From Bifidobacterium psychraerophilum (GTDB lineage: Bacteria > Actinomycetota > Actinomycetes > Actinomycetales > Bifidobacteriaceae): DNA of 64,000 bases. The notes beneath the pieces are model-generated. The model was not told the DNA's origin. It was given only the letters and a program-made list of their open reading frames with translations, and searched no databases. Where the stretch lies: assembly GCF_000741705.1 (NCBI RefSeq), contig NZ_JGZI01000009.1:186001-250000 (forward strand), given 5' to 3'. Below, piece after piece: positions 45,003 through 54,927 of the stretch. The translations under genes and the position numbers were made by a program. How positions within the stretch are numbered: the first letter of the stretch is position 1; every line of letters begins with the position of its first letter.

Positions 45003-47669
45003 TTGGAGGGTCCCGAAATCAAGGCCGTAGAGGCCGTTATAGACAATGGTTCATTTGGTACGCGCACATTGCGCCTAGAGACGGGTCGTCTCGCCCAGCA
45101 GGCGGATGGGGCCGTAGCAGCTTATCTTGATGATGATTCGATGGTGTTGTCCACCACCACAGCAGGTTCCAGCCCGAAGGCGAATTACGATTTCTTCCCG
45201 CTGACCGTGGACGTTGAAGAGAAGATGTATGCCGCGGGAAAGATCCCGGGCTCATTCTTCCGTCGTGAAGGCCGTCCATCAACCGAGGCCATCCTGGCGT
45301 GCCGTATCATCGACCGCCCGCTCCGTCCGCTGTTTCCCCACACCCTGCGCAATGAGGTACAGGTCGTAGAGACCATCCTCGCGCTGGATCCTGAGGATTC
45401 CTATGACATGGTCGCACTCAACGCGGCCTCGGCTTCAACGCTGATCTCCGGCCTGCCCTTCAGCGGTCCGGTCTCCGGTGTGAGACTTGCTCTTATCGAC
45501 GGCCAGTGGGTCGCCTTCCCGCGTTGGAGCGAGCGTGAGCGCGCGGTATTCGAAATCGTCGTAGCCGGTCGTGTGGTCGAAGGCGGGGATGTCGCCATCG
45601 CCATGATCGAGGCGGGCGCAGGCAAGAATGCCTGGACGCTGATTTATGACGAAGGCCAGATCAAGCCTGACGAAGATGTGGTCGCCCAAGGCCTTGAGGC
45701 CGCCAAGCCCTTCATCAAGGTCATCTGCGAAGCCCAGGATGAACTCAAGTCCAAGGCCGCGAAGGAGACCAAGGACTTCCAGCTCTTCCCCGAGTTCACC
45801 GATGATCTGTACAACCGCATCGACCAGATCGCCCATGGGGATCTCGACGAGGCCCTCTCCATCGCGGAGAAGCTGCCACGTCAGGAGCGCATCAGCGAGA
45901 TCAAGAAGAGCGTCAAGGAAAGCCTTGCCTCGGAGTTCACCGATATGGATGACGCTGAGAAGGAAAAGGAGATCGGCAACGCCTTCAAGGAATTGCAGCG
46001 CCAGATCGTACGTCGCCGTATCCTGACCCAGGATTACCGGATCGACGGTCGCGGTCTTCGCGACATCCGCACCCTCTCCGCAGAGGTGGATATCGTTCCT
46101 CGCGTTCACGGCTCGGCGCTCTTCCAGCGCGGCGAAACGCAGATTCTGGGCGTTACCACGCTCAACATGCTGAAGATGGAACAGCAAATCGACGCGCTTT
46201 CAGGCCCGACTTCCAAGCGTTACATGCACAATTACGAGATGCCGCCATATTCGACCGGTGAGACCGGCCGCGTGGGCTCGCCCAAGCGTCGTGAAATCGG
46301 TCACGGTGCTTTGGCTGAGCGTGCGTTGCTCCCTGTGCTGCCAAGCCGTGAAGAGTTCCCATATGCGATCCGCCAGGTCTCCGAGGCCATCGGTTCCAAC
46401 GGTTCGACCTCAATGGGCTCCGTCTGCGCATCCACACTGGCTCTGCTCGCTTCCGGTGTGCCGCTGAAGGCGCCTGTCGCCGGTATCGCCATGGGTCTGG
46501 TCTCAGGTGACGTCGACGGCCAGCATATCTTCAAGACCCTCACCGATATTCTCGGTGCTGAAGATGCCTTTGGAGATATGGACTTCAAGGTTGCGGGTAC
46601 TTCGGAATTCATCACCGCATTGCAGTTGGACACCAAGCTCGACGGCATTCCTGCCGATATCCTCGCTGCGGCACTGCAGCAGGCGAAGGAAGCCCGTACG
46701 ACGATTCTTGAGGTCATCAACGAATGCATCGACGGACCTGCCGAAATGAGCCCGACCGCTCCTCGCATCATCACCACCAGCGTTCCGGTGGACAAGATCG
46801 GTGAGGTCATCGGGCCCAAGGGCAAGATGATCAACCAGATCCAGGAAGACACCGGTGCCGACGTGAGCATCGAAGATGACGGTACCGTCTTCATCTCCTC
46901 CGAGGGTGGCGAGGCCGCCGCGAAGGCGAAGGAGATCATCGATCAGATCGCCAATCCGCATGTTCCTGCAGCAGGTGAGACCTACAACGGCAAGGTTGTG
47001 AAGACGACGAGCTTCGGCGCCTTCGTGAACCTGACACCGGGGACCGATGGTCTGCTGCACATCTCGCAGATCAGGAACCTCACCAACGGTGAGCGTGTGG
47101 ATGCGGTCGAGGACGTCCTCAAGGAGGGTGATGCCGTTGAGGTGATCGTCCAGGGCGTGGATGACCGTGGCAAGATCTCTCTGGCGATCCCAGGATTCGA
47201 AGATCAGGAAAGCGCGCACGCTTCTTCCAACCGTGGTGGACGCGATCGTGACGATCGTCGTGGCGGCCGCGGCCGCGATGACCATCGCTCAGGCCGTGGT
47301 GATCGTGGTGGACGGTATGACGATCGTGGTCGTGATGAGCGTCCTCGCCGTCGTGACGACCGCGATTACGATCATAATGACCGTGCAGAGCGTGGCGGTC
47401 GCGATGAGCGTTCGGACCGTGGTGACAGCTACGAGCGCCGTGACCATAGCGATCGTTCCGATCGTGACGATCGTCGTGGCGGTCGTGGCCGTGATGATCG
47501 CCGTGCTTCGGATCGTGGTTCGGATCGCGGAGGCTACCGTGGTCGTCGTGAGAACGTCCATTACGCCGCCGATGAGCATTACGACGAGTACCGTGCGGAT
47601 CGCGAAGAGCGCTCCGAGCGTCCTCGCCGCCGTGTGCGTCACGACTTCGATCCTTTCGACAAGGAGTAG
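45003..47669 (+). CDS. pnp: Polyribonucleotide nucleotidyltransferase (PNPase)
   Basis: The 888-aa enzyme degrades RNA by phosphorolysis. It has two RNase PH-like domains ([17 protein letters not shown]; then [20 protein letters not shown] and the catalytic [15 protein letters not shown]). A KH domain ([20 protein letters not shown]) and an S1 domain ([20 protein letters not shown]) follow. The last 150 residues are an Arg/Asp/Gly tail ([17 protein letters not shown] and similar). It starts with TTG at 45003 after GAAGGAGGAA. The tail is extreme in length but similar tails occur in actinobacterial PNPases. Confidence 0.95.
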   Translation: MEGPEIKAVEAVIDNGSFGTRTLRLETGRLAQQADGAVAAYLDDDSMVLSTTTAGSSPKANYDFFPLTVDVEEKMYAAGKIPGSFFRREGRPSTEAILACRIIDRPLRPLFPHTLRNEVQVVETILALDPEDSYDMVALNAASASTLISGLPFSGPVSGVRLALIDGQWVAFPRWSERERAVFEIVVAGRVVEGGDVAIAMIEAGAGKNAWTLIYDEGQIKPDEDVVAQGLEAAKPFIKVICEAQDELKSKAAKETKDFQLFPEFTDDLYNRIDQIAHGDLDEALSIAEKLPRQERISEIKKSVKESLASEFTDMDDAEKEKEIGNAFKELQRQIVRRRILTQDYRIDGRGLRDIRTLSAEVDIVPRVHGSALFQRGETQILGVTTLNMLKMEQQIDALSGPTSKRYMHNYEMPPYSTGETGRVGSPKRREIGHGALAERALLPVLPSREEFPYAIRQVSEAIGSNGSTSMGSVCASTLALLASGVPLKAPVAGIAMGLVSGDVDGQHIFKTLTDILGAEDAFGDMDFKVAGTSEFITALQLDTKLDGIPADILAAALQQAKEARTTILEVINECIDGPAEMSPTAPRIITTSVPVDKIGEVIGPKGKMINQIQEDTGADVSIEDDGTVFISSEGGEAAAKAKEIIDQIANPHVPAAGETYNGKVVKTTSFGAFVNLTPGTDGLLHISQIRNLTNGERVDAVEDVLKEGDAVEVIVQGVDDRGKISLAIPGFEDQESAHASSNRGGRDRDDRRGGRGRDDHRSGRGDRGGRYDDRGRDERPRRRDDRDYDHNDRAERGGRDERSDRGDSYERRDHSDRSDRDDRRGGRGRDDRRASDRGSDRGGYRGRRENVHYAADEHYDEYRADREERSERPRRRVRHDFDPFDKE

Positions 47670-47724
47670 GTGATTCGGGCTGATTCGATTTCAGCTCATA
47701 TCGCCGATTTGTTCTGATTGCCTA

Positions 47725-47789
47725 CAGTGTGCAAACCAGTACCCGACACGCCCGATGAAGGTGCGCGCATGGTGCCGGTTTGCACGCTG
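47725..47789 (+). terminator. Long hairpin between pnp and lemA
   Basis: CAGTGTGCAAACCAGTACC (47725-47743) and GGTGCCGGTTTGCACGCTG (47771-47789) pair over 19 bp with two wobbles and one mismatch, enclosing 27 bases. No T run follows, so it could be a terminator or an mRNA stability element. Confidence 0.5.
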
Positions 47790-47842
47790 TCGCATTTCCG
47801 GGGCACACCCGGGTAAAAGCGCACTATGAGAGAATGGTGTGT

Positions 47843-48421
47843 ATGAACGGTTTAACCATTACACTCATTGTCATCGTCGTGCTGATCGTCCTGCTGGTTC
47901 TTTGGGGCGTCGGCGCATACAACTCTCTCGTCGACCTGCGCAACCGGGTGGCGAACGGATGGGCGCAGATTGACGTTCAGCTCAAGCAGCGTGCCGATCT
48001 CGTGCCTAACCTTGTCGAAACCGTCAAAGGATATGCAGGGCACGAGTCAGAGGTGTTCCAGAAAGTGACCGAAGCCAGGGCGCGCGCCGTGCAGGCCGCA
48101 CAGGACGGGACGCCGGCAGAGCGCGCGCAGGCGGAAGGTCAGCTCGGCAACGCGCTGGTCAACCTGCAGGCCACAGCGGAAGCCTATCCTCAGTTGCAGG
48201 CCAACCAGAACTTCATGGATCTGCAGAACCAGCTCAATCAGCTGGAGCAGAAGATCGCCTATGCGCGCCAGTTCTATAACGATGTGGTGCAGAAGTTCAA
48301 CACCAAGATCCAGAGCGTTCCCAGCAACATCATCGCGGGCTTGTTCCACTTCAAGGAAGCACAGTTCTTCGAGGCCGTGGATCAGGATCGTATCGTTCCG
48401 CAGGTCAGCTTCTCCAAGTGA
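47843..48421 (+). CDS. lemA: LemA family protein
   Basis: The 192-aa protein has one N-terminal membrane helix ([20 protein letters not shown]) and the LemA core: [56 protein letters not shown] and [20 protein letters not shown]. LemA proteins are membrane anchored with a helical outer domain and unknown function. It precedes a DUF2207 membrane protein, a common pairing. Start at 47843 is chosen over an ATG 9 bases upstream. Confidence 0.92.
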   Translation: MNGLTITLIVIVVLIVLLVLWGVGAYNSLVDLRNRVANGWAQIDVQLKQRADLVPNLVETVKGYAGHESEVFQKVTEARARAVQAAQDGTPAERAQAEGQLGNALVNLQATAEAYPQLQANQNFMDLQNQLNQLEQKIAYARQFYNDVVQKFNTKIQSVPSNIIAGLFHFKEAQFFEAVDQDRIVPQVSFSK

Positions 48422-48460
48422 GCGCTACCGCCAAGCAGATCGACTGACTGACCGCCCCGG

Positions 48461-48498
48461 TGCATAGGACGGCCGCTTGACGCGACATGATCCTATGC
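48461..48498. repeat. Inverted repeat between lemA and the DUF2207 gene
   Basis: TGCATAGGA and TCCTATGCA form a perfect 9-bp stem around 20 bases. It is the only structure I see in the 240-base spacer, and may be a terminator of lemA. Confidence 0.5.
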
Positions 48499-48661
48499 AG
48501 AGCGGCGTGCCATCGTGTGATGCAAAGGGACTGCGGCGCATCGGTGCCTCGCAATTGCACTGCCGCGCCGTCAGGCATCACACCCGGCCACGGCATGAGC
48601 CGGGGATATCCGGCGTCGCAGCTCATACAGCCGGGAGCAGTGCAAGAAGAGGAGAAGTGCA

Positions 48662-50962
48662 ATGCAAACAGAGGCGCAGTCCAAAGAGCCGCCAGTGCGC
48701 ACGACAACGGAGGCATCTGACCAGGATCCCCATCAGCGGGGCAAACGTGGTTTGTCATGGAACACAGGAAGATTCCTCGTATGCGCGATAATCGCATTCG
48801 TGCTGGCATCCGTGCTCTCGCTCATCGCTCTGGGTGTGAGTGCCGACGGTGTCAGTTTGGCGGATCTCAGTTACACCGCCTTGCATTACGACACACAGGT
48901 GCTGAAGAACGGCGACCTGAGAATCAAGCAGCGCGTCACGATACGTCTTGGTGAGCGTGAGGACGACGATGGGAACACCAAACCCTGGCGCCAGCTGTAT
49001 CAGCAATACACGATCAATCCGGACAACCTGACTTCCATCTCGGACGTTTCCGTACGCAATGTCACCGACGATCAGAATTACAGTGAGATCGCTCCGATAC
49101 CTCCCAGCCAGGTGCAAAGCACATCGGATTGGGACGGTCAGCAGGCAGGCCATTGGTATATAGCCGATGTGAGTGATTCGCAGAATCCAAGCCAATACAC
49201 TCCCGGTGCATCCCAGGCTTCCGGCAAGTATCCGGTTGAGATCGGTTGGAACATCCCCCAGACCAACAGCGCCGAAAGCATGGTCTTCGAAATCACGATG
49301 ACCTTCCACGGCATCAGTACCGCACATCCCGATGTGACCAGTTTCCAGTGGGAGCCTTTCGGCGACAGCAACCAGATCCCCATCGAAACGGTGACGGCGA
49401 ATGTCAGTTTCCCCGAGGGTGTATCCACCAAGAACTCATGGGCGTGGTTGCACTACGCCGGCACTTCGGAAACCTCCCGTACCGCGGATGGTGGCTTGAC
49501 ATTCAAGGCCCATAATGTGAATCCGGGCCAGCATCTTAATCTGGTGGCGATGTTCGATTCATCGGCCAGCGATCAGGTGGCACGAAGCAGCGCCTCGAAC
49601 GTCAAGCAGAAAATCATCGATGCCGAGACCCAGCAGGAGAAGAAAGCCCGGGACGACGCCCGTCTCAAGGCGCGACTGACCATCCTTGGCTGGATTGCAG
49701 CCGCCATCGTGGCGGTGTTCATCAGTTACAAAGCCATACGCGCCGCCTTCCGCAATTATGGGAGATCGCGGTACAGCGGTGATATCGAATATTGGCGTGA
49801 ACCGCCGGATATGAGTCCCGCCTCGGCCGCACAGCTCAACGACATCCTGGAAGGAGGAAGCGCGAACCAGTCCTCCAGGGAGATGGCCTCAAGCGTCTTG
49901 TCGCTTTCGTCCAAACACGCGATTTCGATCTACCCGGGTCCGATTTCCTCGTATTACGGCGTCGATCTGCTGCATACCAACCCGGTGGGCATTTCCGGCA
50001 TGCTGGCGAATCAGGACAAACGCTCGCAGAAGGCCTTCGCATCGACCTCGACGATTGTGATCAACCCGGTGTGCTCCGAAAACCGCAAATCCTTGCACCT
50101 CAGCATTTCGGAGGATGCTGCGCTGCATTTGCTGGAGGTTGCCGCCAAACGTCTGCAGACACCTGTTTTCGACCTCAAGCAGATGCAGGAGAACTTCAAG
50201 AAATGGCAGTCCGGATACAAGGAGCAGGAACGCTTCACCAACGCGGTTGGTGGGGAGTTCGCCAAACTCGGGGCCACCGATTCGGTCGCCAGCTCCATAG
50301 GGTGGGGTTCCTTGGGTCTTGTTCTCGGCGTCGTGGCATTGGTCTTCGCCTTGTTCAGTGGGGGTGGTGCAGGCCTGGCCATCGGTCTTATGGTCGGCTT
50401 CCTCCTGCTGGTCTGCTCGGTGTTCGCTCTGGGATACGGCAAACTCACGGTACTCACCAAGAAGGGACAGCAGTATGCCGGTCAGGTGCATGGACTGAGA
50501 CGGTATCTCCTCGATTTCAGTGCTTTCGAGGATCGAGGAGTGAACGATCTGGCTCTGTGGGACCGTTATCTCGTTTATGCGGCCGCATTCGGGATCAGCA
50601 ACCAGGCTCTCAGACAGCTTGCGCTCGCATACCCCCAGCTGAGTGATCCCCAATGGCTTGATGACAATGCCTCGGGCTCACTCCTGTATTGGACATACAG
50701 ACCCTGGGCCTTCGCAGGTGCCGCATACGGCTACGGCATGGGTGGCAACGGCCTGACGGGCGGAGGGCCTGGATCCATGCCTCCGGGCAACTTCACCGCA
50801 GGTTTCGGGGATATCGGTGGCCAGCTGACATCCAGCTTCGCATCGATCCATTCGACCATCCAGGCGGCGGCTCCTTCGTCCTCGTCAGGGGGCTCCTTTG
50901 GAGGTGGCGGATTCGCCGGAGGCGGTGGCGGATCAGGCGGCGGCTCCTTTGGCGGTCGGTGA
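48662..50962 (+). CDS. DUF2207 membrane protein
   Basis: The 766-aa protein has an N-terminal membrane helix (LVCAIIAFVLASVLSLIALG), a large extracytoplasmic DUF2207-type beta domain (TALHYDTQVLKNGDLRIKQR; about 75-330), a helix near 345 (ILGWIAAAIVAVFIS), a cytoplasmic region, a helix pair near 545-590, and a Gly/Ser tail (SSSGGSFGGGGFAGGGGGSG). The DUF2207 family has no established function. It lies 240 bases after lemA, a recurring pairing that suggests a joint envelope role. Confidence 0.85.
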   Translation: MQTEAQSKEPPVRTTTEASDQDPHQRGKRGLSWNTGRFLVCAIIAFVLASVLSLIALGVSADGVSLADLSYTALHYDTQVLKNGDLRIKQRVTIRLGEREDDDGNTKPWRQLYQQYTINPDNLTSISDVSVRNVTDDQNYSEIAPIPPSQVQSTSDWDGQQAGHWYIADVSDSQNPSQYTPGASQASGKYPVEIGWNIPQTNSAESMVFEITMTFHGISTAHPDVTSFQWEPFGDSNQIPIETVTANVSFPEGVSTKNSWAWLHYAGTSETSRTADGGLTFKAHNVNPGQHLNLVAMFDSSASDQVARSSASNVKQKIIDAETQQEKKARDDARLKARLTILGWIAAAIVAVFISYKAIRAAFRNYGRSRYSGDIEYWREPPDMSPASAAQLNDILEGGSANQSSREMASSVLSLSSKHAISIYPGPISSYYGVDLLHTNPVGISGMLANQDKRSQKAFASTSTIVINPVCSENRKSLHLSISEDAALHLLEVAAKRLQTPVFDLKQMQENFKKWQSGYKEQERFTNAVGGEFAKLGATDSVASSIGWGSLGLVLGVVALVFALFSGGGAGLAIGLMVGFLLLVCSVFALGYGKLTVLTKKGQQYAGQVHGLRRYLLDFSAFEDRGVNDLALWDRYLVYAAAFGISNQALRQLALAYPQLSDPQWLDDNASGSLLYWTYRPWAFAGAAYGYGMGGNGLTGGGPGSMPPGNFTAGFGDIGGQLTSSFASIHSTIQAAAPSSSSGGSFGGGGFAGGGGGSGGGSFGGR

Positions 50963-51039
50963 AGCGGACAGCTTCGGAGTGTAGTGTGGAATAACCGATG
51001 CCCGTAGCCGCCGCTGAGGTCTCCACTATGGTGAATCGC

Positions 51040-51120
51040 CGTTGTGGAGCGTTGTATAACCGTTGTCGTAAACCGTTGTCGTAAACCGTTGTCGTAAACC
51101 GTTGTCGAAAACCATTGTTG
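51040..51120. repeat. Tandem repeats of a 13-base unit
   Basis: CGTTGTCGTAAAC occurs three times exactly (51061-51099) and once with one change (51100-51112). It is flanked by degenerate copies of 10 and 11 bases at 51040-51060 and CATTGTTGTGAAG at 51113-51125. The array ends about 57 bases before the aldo-keto reductase start. There are no spacers, so it is not a CRISPR array. Confidence 0.85.
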
Positions 51121-51181
51121 TGAAGGACAGCGTTGCAGAACGCAGTGTTGTGTAGCGCTGTCGAATCGAAAGGGAACTCTG

Positions 51182-52048
51182 ATGACCTTGCTCGCCAGGA
51201 ACCTGGGACAGTACAGCACCACCGCGGTCGGTCTGGGGGAGATGCCGCTGACCATCGAGGGCAAACCGGATCATGACCAGGCGGTTGAAACTATTCATGC
51301 CGCGCTTGATGCCGGATGCCGTCATATCGATACCGCATGGGCATATTATGAGTCCGGTGGCCCCGAGCAAAGCGGTGAGGAGCTGGTGCGTCAGGCCCTG
51401 CAATCCTGGAGTGGTCCGCGCGATGAGGTTCTGGTGGCCACAAAGGTCGGTCATTTCAGGAATTTCACCGACGGCAAACCGACCTGGGATGTCGATGGCA
51501 GCCCGGAGAACCTGATCCGCAGAGGCAGGGAATCTGCCAGGGCCCTCGGCGTGCAGAGCATCGACCTGCTGTATTTCCATCGTCCCGATCCGAAAGTCCC
51601 CTATGAGGACTCGATCGGCGCGATGAAGCAGCTTGCCGATGAGGGGGTGGCCAAATCAATCGGTATCTCCAATGCGAGCATCGATCAGATCGACATAGCG
51701 CTGAGCATCCTCGGAGACGATCTCGTTGCGGTCCAGAACCAGTATTCACCGGTGTTCCGCGATACCGAAGACACCTTGGAATACACTGCGGAGAAAGGTC
51801 TGGCCTTCGTGTGCTGGAGTCCTCTCGGTGGATTCCGCAAGAGCAAGGATGAAACCCGATTCGAAGCCTTCAAAGGCATAGCGGCGAAGCGCGGTGTGAG
51901 CTACCAACAGGTCGTGCTGGCCTGGGAGCTCAGCAAGGGCACCCATGTCTTCGTCATTCCCGGTGCACACCGCCCGGCGACGATCCTTGACTCCCTGCAG
52001 TCGGGTGAGTTGGGACTGACGGTTGACGAGTTGGCTCAGCTTGGCTGA
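51182..52048 (+). CDS. Aldo/keto reductase
   Basis: The 288-aa protein has the AKR barrel motifs: GLGEMPLTIEGKPDHDQAVE, GCRHIDTAWAYYESGGPEQS (catalytic Asp and Tyr), VLVATKVG (Lys), DLLYFHRPDPKVPYEDSIGA (His), SIGISNASIDQIDIAL and VVLAWELSKGTHVFVIPGAH. It should reduce a carbonyl with NADPH. The substrate is unknown. The 13-base tandem repeats lie just before it. GGGAACTCTG before the ATG is a weak ribosome binding site. Confidence 0.88.
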   Translation: MTLLARNLGQYSTTAVGLGEMPLTIEGKPDHDQAVETIHAALDAGCRHIDTAWAYYESGGPEQSGEELVRQALQSWSGPRDEVLVATKVGHFRNFTDGKPTWDVDGSPENLIRRGRESARALGVQSIDLLYFHRPDPKVPYEDSIGAMKQLADEGVAKSIGISNASIDQIDIALSILGDDLVAVQNQYSPVFRDTEDTLEYTAEKGLAFVCWSPLGGFRKSKDETRFEAFKGIAAKRGVSYQQVVLAWELSKGTHVFVIPGAHRPATILDSLQSGELGLTVDELAQLG

Positions 52049-52162
52049 CCGACTGTCGGTGATGTTCGATGCCGGGCCGCTCCGTCGCATGAGCGGGGGC
52101 GGATCGGCATCGTCATAGACGGCTCGGTGGCGCACGCATATGCAGGAAAATGAGGGGGAGTA

Positions 52163-53890
52163 ATGACGGCACAGGCTTCAAGGGCCCTGATCATCGTGGA
52201 TGTGCAACCGACCTTCTGCGAGGGCGGTGAACTCGCCGTCGCAGGCGGGAATGCCACGGCCCAACGCATCGCTGACTTCGTCCACGCACGCTATGACGCG
52301 TACGATTACATCGCCACAACCCAGGATTGGCATATCGAGCCCGGTTCCCACTTCTCACAGAGCCCTGATTTCGTGGACACCTGGCCTGCCCACGGTGTCG
52401 CAGGCACACCGAATGCGCGGCTTCATCCACTGATCGAAGCCCTCGATATCCCACACCACTTCACCAAGGGGCAGTATGCGGCTGCATACTCGGGTTTCGA
52501 AGGTGTCGAGCTCGGCGCGAACGCGGAGCATCCGAGCCGTGATGAGGTGCAGGAGGCGCTGGACAGGCACCAGACACTGGCCGCGGCATTGCAGGAACAC
52601 GGCATCAGCGACGTGGATGTGGTGGGTATCGCCGAGTCCCACTGTGTTAAGGAGACGGCGCTCGATGCAAGCAGGCTCGGGTATCACGTCCGGGTCTTCA
52701 GCAATCTGACCGTCCCCGTCAGCGAGGAGCAGGGTATCCGCGCACGTGAGGAGATGCTCGCCGAGGGGATCGATATAGTGCCATGGCTTGTAGCCCTGGA
52801 GGGCGCCGCTGCCGAGGACACCGTGGCGGATGGCATGTCAGTGAAGGATGCTGCTGCCGGAGACGCTGCCGTGGCAGGCACCGAGGGCGAAGAGACGGGC
52901 ATACTTGATGAGAGCGCCATCGCCACGCATGATGAGCATGGTGTGCCGATTCCCGTAACCATACCGATCGATCTGGCTCCCGGCGTTCGCGTCGTATTCA
53001 CCACACGCCTCGGCGGGAGCTCAAGCGGGGACTATGCGACCTTCAACCTTGGTGGCAAAGGTGGTGACGAACTGCTCAATGTGGTGACCAACCGTATGGC
53101 CCTGTCCCAGGAACTGGGCCATGAGCTGTCCTTGATCAGCCAGGTGCATTCTGGCCGCGCCGTCGATGCCGATGAGCTGTGGACGCGTAACGCACCCTAT
53201 GGTTTCGACGCGAGCGGATCGACGGCGGTTGCCCCGGTCGCCGAGGGCTTGAGCGATGCGGCGGAAAGCGCCGAAGCACACACGGTGTCTGCGGACGGGC
53301 AGGTCTCCACTTCGCAAGCTTTCGCACTCGGTATGTTCGCAGCCGACTGCCTGCCGGTTCTGCTGGCGGACCCCGAACATGGCGTCATCGCCGCGGCTCA
53401 CTGCGGGCGGATGGGTTTGGTGCGCGGCATCATCGGTGAAACGGTCGATCTGATGGTCTCCCGCGGTGCCGACCGTGAAGGGATAGTGGCGACCCTGGGT
53501 CCCTGCATCTGTGGCGATTGCTACGAGGTCGGCGAGGACATCGCGCAGGAATTCGAAGCGCATTTCCCCGGCACCAGAACGGTGACCCGCTTCGGCGGCC
53601 CTGGTGTCGATATCGCTCAGGCCGCACGTGATGAGCTGTCCAAAGCAGGTGTGCACCGGATCGTCTCGGCCCGCTCGCGCGTCGAGGCGGCGACCCAGTA
53701 TCTCCGCGAGGATGATGAGCTGGAGCGCATCTGCGAGAGCGACGGCGGGGAGACCCTGCCTATTCGGCTTTCACATATGCGGCATGGTCTCTGCACCTTG
53801 GAAAACCCGCTCTGGTATTCGCACCGTGCCTCGGTTCTGGCCGGTAAACGGCAGGAAGGGCGCATGCTCGCCTTGATTATGCGCGTCTGA
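52163..53890 (+). CDS. Fusion of nicotinamidase/isochorismatase and PgeF/YfiH-type laccase domain
   Basis: The 575-aa protein joins two enzymes. Residues 1-210 are a nicotinamidase-type hydrolase (IIVDVQPTFCEGGELAVAGG with Asp, FTKGQYAAAYSGFEG with Lys, VVGIAESHCVKETALDASRL with Cys). A linker of about 50 residues rich in Ala, Asp and Gly follows. Residues 265-575 are a PgeF/YfiH domain (FTTRLGGSSSGDYATFNLGG, SQVHSGRAV, AADCLPVLLAD, AAAHCGRMGLVRG, LGPCICGDCYEVGEDIA). PncA makes nicotinic acid for NAD recycling; PgeF corrects peptidoglycan precursors and shows purine nucleoside phosphorylase activity. Both active sites look intact. Confidence 0.85.
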   Translation: MTAQASRALIIVDVQPTFCEGGELAVAGGNATAQRIADFVHARYDAYDYIATTQDWHIEPGSHFSQSPDFVDTWPAHGVAGTPNARLHPLIEALDIPHHFTKGQYAAAYSGFEGVELGANAEHPSRDEVQEALDRHQTLAAALQEHGISDVDVVGIAESHCVKETALDASRLGYHVRVFSNLTVPVSEEQGIRAREEMLAEGIDIVPWLVALEGAAAEDTVADGMSVKDAAAGDAAVAGTEGEETGILDESAIATHDEHGVPIPVTIPIDLAPGVRVVFTTRLGGSSSGDYATFNLGGKGGDELLNVVTNRMALSQELGHELSLISQVHSGRAVDADELWTRNAPYGFDASGSTAVAPVAEGLSDAAESAEAHTVSADGQVSTSQAFALGMFAADCLPVLLADPEHGVIAAAHCGRMGLVRGIIGETVDLMVSRGADREGIVATLGPCICGDCYEVGEDIAQEFEAHFPGTRTVTRFGGPGVDIAQAARDELSKAGVHRIVSARSRVEAATQYLREDDELERICESDGGETLPIRLSHMRHGLCTLENPLWYSHRASVLAGKRQEGRMLALIMRV

Positions 53891-53897
53891 GCCTTCC

Positions 53898-53933
53898 CCT
53901 GTGCACGGGCGTCGCGTAGGCGCCGTGCACAGG
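53898..53933 (+). terminator. Terminator-like hairpin after the fusion gene
   Basis: CCTGTGCACGG (53898-53908) pairs with CCGTGCACAGG (53923-53933), a perfect 11-bp stem. No T run follows. Confidence 0.6.
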
Positions 53934-54009
53934 ATGCGCTATTGCATGTTCCGTGCAGAATGAGGCAATGTGCAGGTGCGTCTGCTCACGGCTTTTTACT
54001 GTGGTGTGT

Positions 54010-54840
54010 ATGACAGAACAAGCCAATCAGAAGCATGCCGCGGCGCGCGGGCCCCGACCCCAGATGCCGGTGGTCGCCGTCGTCCTGGCCGCGGGATTCG
54101 GGACGCGTCTGGATCCCGGGCATCCCAAACAGCTCTTGGAGGTCGGTGGCAAGGCCGTCATCTCGTGGTCGGTCGAGGCCTTCGAACGGCATCCGGCGGT
54201 GACGGATATCGTCGTTGTGGTCAACCCTCAGGTACGCGCCCAGATCGAGGGACTGCTTGGCTCCTGCACCAAACTTCGCATGGTGATATCAGGAGGCAGT
54301 AATCGTGCGGACAGCACGGTTGAGGCTTTGCAGGCACTCGCCTCGGCGGGAATCCCCGAAGAAGCGAAAATACTCATTCACGATGCGGTAAGACCTTTCG
54401 TGAACGCCCGTACGATCGATGCCTGCATCGAGGCTCTCGACGAGTTCAACGCGGCCACGGCCGCCGTGAAATCCACTGATACGGTGCTGCTCGGCCGTGA
54501 TCTCGGCGAAGGTACGGTCGTCGGCAGCGTCCCTGACCGCGGCAGGACCTTCCGCGCCCAGACACCGCAGGCATTCAGATTCCATACCATCCGAAGCGCA
54601 TACGACAGGGCGGCGCATGACCCTGATTTCCAAGCGACCGATGACACACGTGCGGTTCTGGAATTCATGCCCGACGAGATGGTGACCATCGTCGCGGGTG
54701 ATGAGACGAATATCAAGATCACCAGACCTGAGGATCTGCTGTATGCCGAGCGCATCGCGGCGTCGTTGGATGGTCAGGATGTCAAGCGGCAGGCCATGGA
54801 GGAGATGCACCAGATGCTTGCATCGGCACTCGGTCAGTAG
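54010..54840 (+). CDS. ispD: 2-C-methyl-D-erythritol 4-phosphate cytidylyltransferase
   Basis: The 276-aa enzyme couples CTP to MEP in the MEP isoprenoid pathway. Motifs: VVLAAGFGTRLDPGHPKQLL (nucleotide binding), HDAVRPFVNARTIDACIEAL, RAQTPQAFRFHTIRSAYDRA and NIKITRPEDLLYAE. There is no fused IspF domain. The start at 54010 (MTEQANQ) has no Shine-Dalgarno. The upstream TTTACT ends about 10 bases before it, so translation may be leaderless. An upstream in-frame ATG at 53953 adds Cys-rich residues and is unlikely. Confidence 0.92.
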   Translation: MTEQANQKHAAARGPRPQMPVVAVVLAAGFGTRLDPGHPKQLLEVGGKAVISWSVEAFERHPAVTDIVVVVNPQVRAQIEGLLGSCTKLRMVISGGSNRADSTVEALQALASAGIPEEAKILIHDAVRPFVNARTIDACIEALDEFNAATAAVKSTDTVLLGRDLGEGTVVGSVPDRGRTFRAQTPQAFRFHTIRSAYDRAAHDPDFQATDDTRAVLEFMPDEMVTIVAGDETNIKITRPEDLLYAERIAASLDGQDVKRQAMEEMHQMLASALGQ

Positions 54841-54927
54841 CCTGTGGCCGTGTGCGTGAGCTGTATACGGGTGTTGTTTGCCGGCTTTCCCGATGATCGG
54901 GGTTCACGGGCGATATAGACTTGGGTC

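Noticed and set aside
51040..51125. CRISPR-like short repeats
   Set aside because: The units are directly adjacent at 13 bases with no spacers, and no cas genes are nearby.
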